From: Vulcanimicrobiota bacterium
GTDB lineage: Bacteria > Vulcanimicrobiota > Vulcanimicrobiia > Vulcanimicrobiales > Vulcanimicrobiaceae
Length of the DNA stretch: 9,246 nucleotides
Reading direction: 5' to 3'
NCBI GenBank assembly: GCA_019245275.1
Contig: JAFARW010000027.1
Coordinates: forward strand, 1-9,246
This document shows, piece by piece, positions 7,347 to 9,246 of this stretch. The first letter of the stretch is position 1; every line of letters begins with the position of its first letter. The notes under the pieces were generated by a model. It did not search any database, was not told the origin of the DNA, and saw only the letters and a program-made list of their open reading frames with translations. Position numbers and translations under genes: made by a program.

Positions 7347-7381
7347 TTAAGCGGGCGTTGCAGAGTGCAACGCCCGCTTAA
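7347..7381. terminator. Perfect 16-bp hairpin after the foldase gene
   Basis: TTAAGCGGGCGTTGCA pairs without mismatch with TGCAACGCCCGCTTAA around a GAG loop, starting 7 nt after the foldase stop and ending 19 nt before the mazG start. It is by far the most stable inverted repeat in the window. No U-tract follows on either strand, so it may terminate weakly, protect the upstream mRNA 3' end, or attenuate mazG. A second small hairpin (CGCGA / TCGCG, 7383-7396) sits between it and the mazG ATG. Confidence 0.6.
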
Positions 7382-7400
7382 ACGCGAAGCGTCGCGAGCG

Positions 7401-8585
7401 ATGCTCGTGCGAATCATCGGGCTCGGTCCGGGAGATCCGGCGCTGCTGACCATCGGCAGCCTAGACGCGCTGCGCTCGATCGGACGCGCTGTCCTATTGC
7501 TCGCACCTCCCGAGATGGTCAAATACCTAAAGACACATCGTGTCGAGATCGTCAATCGCGAAACCGAGGATGCGGAGCTCATCGTGCGCGGCAGTCGCGA
7601 ACACGTCGAGCGCTTTGTCGCTGACTTGAAGGAAGCCGATATCGCACTCGGCGTTCTCGGAAACCCGATGTCGGACTTCGCCGGCTTGCCGATCCTCTTA
7701 CATGCCCTCGAGCGGCGCGGCGCAAAGACTCAGATCGTGCCGGGCATGCCGCATGCAACGCTTTCGGCGGCGCTCAACATGCCGCTCGTGCCGCTGCCGC
7801 CGAGCTCGGCACATCACACTTGGGACGAACTCGTCGAGATCATGGCTCGACTGCGGCTATCGTGCCCGTGGGATCGCGAACAGACGCACCGCACGCTGAT
7901 TCCGTATCTGATCGAAGAAGCATACGAAGTCGTCGAAGCGATCGAGTACAATAACGAAGCCGGTCTCTGCGAAGAGCTCGGCGATCTGCTGCTGCAGATC
8001 GTTTTTCACTCGCAGCTCGCAACGGAAACAGGCCGGTTCTCGGTCGCCGACGTGATTGATGCGCTCTCAAATAAGATGATTCGCCGGCATCCGCATGTCT
8101 TTGGCGATGCCGTCATCGAAGACGTCGACGCTCAGTGGAAAAATTGGGAGCAGCTCAAAGCACAAGAAGCGACGGGAAAGGCGCGCGCCAGCCGGCTCGA
8201 CGGCATTCCACGTGCGCTCGGCGCGCTGCAGCGGGGACAGCGGATGCAAGAGAAGGCGGCGCGCGTCGGCTTCGACTGGCCAGGCCCTAAAGAAGTGATC
8301 GACAAGCTTTCCGAGGAGTTGGGCGAGCTCGCAGCGGCCCGGCGTCAACGCCAAGATGATCCGCGCGTGCGAGAAGAACTCGGCGACGTCTTCTTCACGC
8401 TTGTCAATCTGACACGCGCACTAGGAATCGATGCCGAGACCGCGATGCGCGAAGCAAACGAAAAGTTCTATCGCCGCTTCTCCTTTATGGAACGGCACGC
8501 CACGAGACAGGGACGCGACTTAACGGAGATGTCGCTGGACGAGCTCGAGGAGCTTTGGCAGCTCGCGAAGATCGAAGCCGCATGA
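7401..8585 (+). CDS. mazG: YabN-type MazG: nucleoside triphosphate pyrophosphohydrolase with shortened methylase-like N-terminus
   Basis: This 394-residue protein hydrolyses (d)NTPs to monophosphates and pyrophosphate, a house-cleaning role. Residues 1 to about 135 look like the start of a tetrapyrrole (SAM-dependent) methylase domain: VRIIGLGPGDPALLTIGS, then ALGVLGNPMSDFAGLPILL and IVPGMPHATLSAAL. MazG proper begins at about 142 (DELVEIMARL), with CPWDREQTH (155-163), the first EExxE...ExxD set (E172, E173, E176, E192, D195), HPHVFGD, and a second set (E305, E306, E309, E326, D329). Both metal-binding sites therefore look intact. YabN-like proteins are about 480 residues with a full methylase domain of about 220; this copy lacks roughly its C-terminal half. 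ATG 7401 opens directly on the methylase motif. A GTG at 7365 lies in the loop of the strong hairpin and is rejected. The 3' end overlaps the next gene by ATGA. Confidence 0.95.
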   Translation: MLVRIIGLGPGDPALLTIGSLDALRSIGRAVLLLAPPEMVKYLKTHRVEIVNRETEDAELIVRGSREHVERFVADLKEADIALGVLGNPMSDFAGLPILLHALERRGAKTQIVPGMPHATLSAALNMPLVPLPPSSAHHTWDELVEIMARLRLSCPWDREQTHRTLIPYLIEEAYEVVEAIEYNNEAGLCEELGDLLLQIVFHSQLATETGRFSVADVIDALSNKMIRRHPHVFGDAVIEDVDAQWKNWEQLKAQEATGKARASRLDGIPRALGALQRGQRMQEKAARVGFDWPGPKEVIDKLSEELGELAAARRQRQDDPRVREELGDVFFTLVNLTRALGIDAETAMREANEKFYRRFSFMERHATRQGRDLTEMSLDELEELWQLAKIEAA

Positions 8586-8962
8586 GCGCGACGATTCGAA
8601 TTCGCATGAGCGCTGCCGACGCGCATTACGGGGGCAACCTAGTGGACGGTGCCCGCATCCTCGCACTCTTCGGCGACGTTGCGACGGAGCTGCTAATTGC
8701 GATGGACGGTGATGAGGGGTTGTTCGTCGCTTACGACCACATCGAATTCTTGGCGCCCGTCTATGCGGGCGACTATGTTGAAGCCGAGGGCCGCATCGCC
8801 GGCGTCGGAAACACGTCGCGGCGCATGGAGTTCGAGGCGCGCAAAGTGATTGCCGCGCGAGCGGATATCAGCGCGAGTGCAGCCGACATTCTCGAGCAAC
8901 CGACGCTCGTCTGCCGCGCGTCCGGAACCTGCGTCGTCCCAAAAGACAAAAAACGAAAGTAG
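8582..8962 (+). CDS. kal: 3-aminobutyryl-CoA ammonia-lyase (Kal-like)
   Basis: This 126-residue hot-dog-fold enzyme is recognised from a highly conserved sequence: IRIRMSAADAHYGGNLVDGA (residues 5-24), LFGDVATELLI, GDEGLF, then EFLAPVYAGDYVEAEG, GNTSRRMEFEARKVI and a tail RASGTCVVPKD. In lysine fermentation Kal removes ammonia from L-3-aminobutyryl-CoA to give crotonyl-CoA in the cytoplasm, and normally sits with kamA/kamDE/kdd/kce. None of those partners is in this window. The start at 8582 overlaps the mazG stop (ATGA), which indicates coupling to mazG; nine extra in-frame codons upstream lie inside mazG and are rejected. It ends 37 nt before a strong hairpin. The family call is based on recall of the sequence pattern. 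The true substrate in this organism could differ, since other CoA-thioester hot-dog enzymes share the fold. Confidence 0.85.
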   Translation: MSATIRIRMSAADAHYGGNLVDGARILALFGDVATELLIAMDGDEGLFVAYDHIEFLAPVYAGDYVEAEGRIAGVGNTSRRMEFEARKVIAARADISASAADILEQPTLVCRASGTCVVPKDKKRK

Positions 8963-8999
8963 CTCGCCCAGGCGCCCGACCTTCCGTCGCAGACCGCTC

Positions 9000-9027
9000 G
9001 AAAAACCGACATCGTGATCGGTTTTTC
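9000..9027. terminator. Intrinsic terminator after kal, usable from both strands
   Basis: A 10-bp perfect stem (GAAAAACCGA / TCGGTTTTTC) with an 8-nt loop lies 37 nt after the kal stop. The A-run on one arm and T-run on the other give the A-stem-U shape of bidirectional terminators, which fits the convergent arrangement with the minus-strand gene at 9147. Confidence 0.8.
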
Positions 9028-9062
9028 TGCTGCCTGCATTTTTTGCAGAGCAAGCTTTGAAG

Positions 9063-9077
9063 AAAACATCGTGTTTT
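9063..9077 (-). terminator. Small hairpin downstream of the minus-strand gene, possible terminator
   Basis: AAAACA / TGTTTT form a 6-bp stem around TCG. On the minus strand it lies 69 nt past the stop of the transporter gene, with pyrimidine-rich TTTTCTTC at its end. It is short and AT-rich, so support is weak. Another inverted repeat (GTCGAA at 9101-9106 with TTCGAC at 9122-9127, around a GC-rich core) lies between it and the gene. No ORF in the 184-nt gap 8963-9146 looks real. Confidence 0.35.
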
Positions 9078-9146
9078 GGCAAAAAATGTCAGAGCTCTGC
9101 GTCGAAAAGCCCGGGCGCCCGTTCGACCTACATCTAGAAGGGAAGG

Positions 9147-9246
9147 CTACACCAATCGCTCGTGCGTCCGTTTCTTCCAAACGAACGTGTAGAGCGCGGT
9201 TTGCATCAGCAGCACGACGATGAACGCGATCGGATAACCCATCCAA
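9147..9246 (-). CDS. C-terminus of a membrane protein, probably CorA-family metal transporter (partial)
   Basis: On the minus strand the frame is open from the window edge to a TAG at 9149-9147, giving 32 residues. It reads WMGYPIAF, a hydrophobic helix of about 19 residues, then a basic tail KKRTHERLV. A Trp/Gly-Tyr-Pro just before the last membrane helix and a short basic cytoplasmic tail are how CorA magnesium/cobalt channels end. The GMN motif that would confirm this lies outside the window. Other inner-membrane proteins with a terminal helix remain possible. It converges on kal. Confidence 0.6.
   Translation of the reverse strand, partial: WMGYPIAFIVVLLMQTALYTFVWKKRTHERLV

Noticed and set aside
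7365..7400. GTG 7365 as an upstream start of mazG
   Set aside because: It lies in the loop of the 16-bp hairpin and adds 12 residues before the conserved methylase start at ATG 7401.
9014..9223. 69-codon plus-strand open frame in the 3' intergenic region
   Set aside because: It runs through terminator hairpins and antisense to the transporter C-terminus, with no ribosome site or family resemblance.
1..9246. CRISPR arrays, insertion sequences, tRNA or rRNA genes
   Set aside because: I saw no spaced direct repeats, transposase frames with terminal repeats, or cloverleaf structures on either strand.

Overview
The window is GC-rich bacterial chromosomal DNA with tightly packed genes, ATGA start/stop overlaps and no sign of mobile elements, CRISPR arrays, rRNA or tRNA. 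The lineage cannot be fixed from the sequence. The gene order mfd - PrsA/SurA-like foldase - yabN-type mazG recalls the mfd/prsA/mazG neighbourhood of Firmicutes and relatives. The GC-rich codon use, a CIRCE operator beside hsp20 and a 3-aminobutyryl-CoA ammonia-lyase gene would also fit an uncultured high-GC group such as Candidatus Eremiobacterota (WPS-2). That placement is inference only.

Positions 1-2168 (+ strand) hold an envelope-modification cluster: the 3' end of a small secreted-protein gene, a 58-residue one-helix membrane microprotein, a DltB/AlgI-type membrane-bound O-acyltransferase (MBOAT), and a complete small secreted protein that is a paralogue of the first. The genes overlap or nearly touch, so they are probably one operon, closed by a 9-bp hairpin. 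The microprotein resembles DltX in size and topology and ends in an aromatic Tyr-containing tail (FYYGPQF). It is therefore a candidate extracytoplasmic acyl shuttle for the adjacent MBOAT. The acyl group, the target polymer and the final transferase are not visible here. This is the most interesting system in the window.

Positions 2194-2733 hold a convergent hsp20 gene on the minus strand, then a divergent intergenic region carrying a near-perfect CIRCE (HrcA operator) between hsp20 and mfd.

Positions 2734-8962 (+ strand) hold mfd (transcription-repair coupling factor), a terminator, a PrsA/SurA-like lipoprotein peptidyl-prolyl isomerase, a very strong hairpin, a mazG gene with an unusually short methylase-like N-terminal part, and a Kal-type 3-aminobutyryl-CoA ammonia-lyase gene overlapping mazG by 4 nt. 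Together these serve DNA repair, protein folding outside the cytoplasm, nucleotide-pool cleaning and, by family, amino-acid fermentation.

Positions 8963-9146 are intergenic, with several terminator-like hairpins between convergent genes. Positions 9147-9246 are the 3' end of a minus-strand membrane protein gene, probably a CorA-family transporter.
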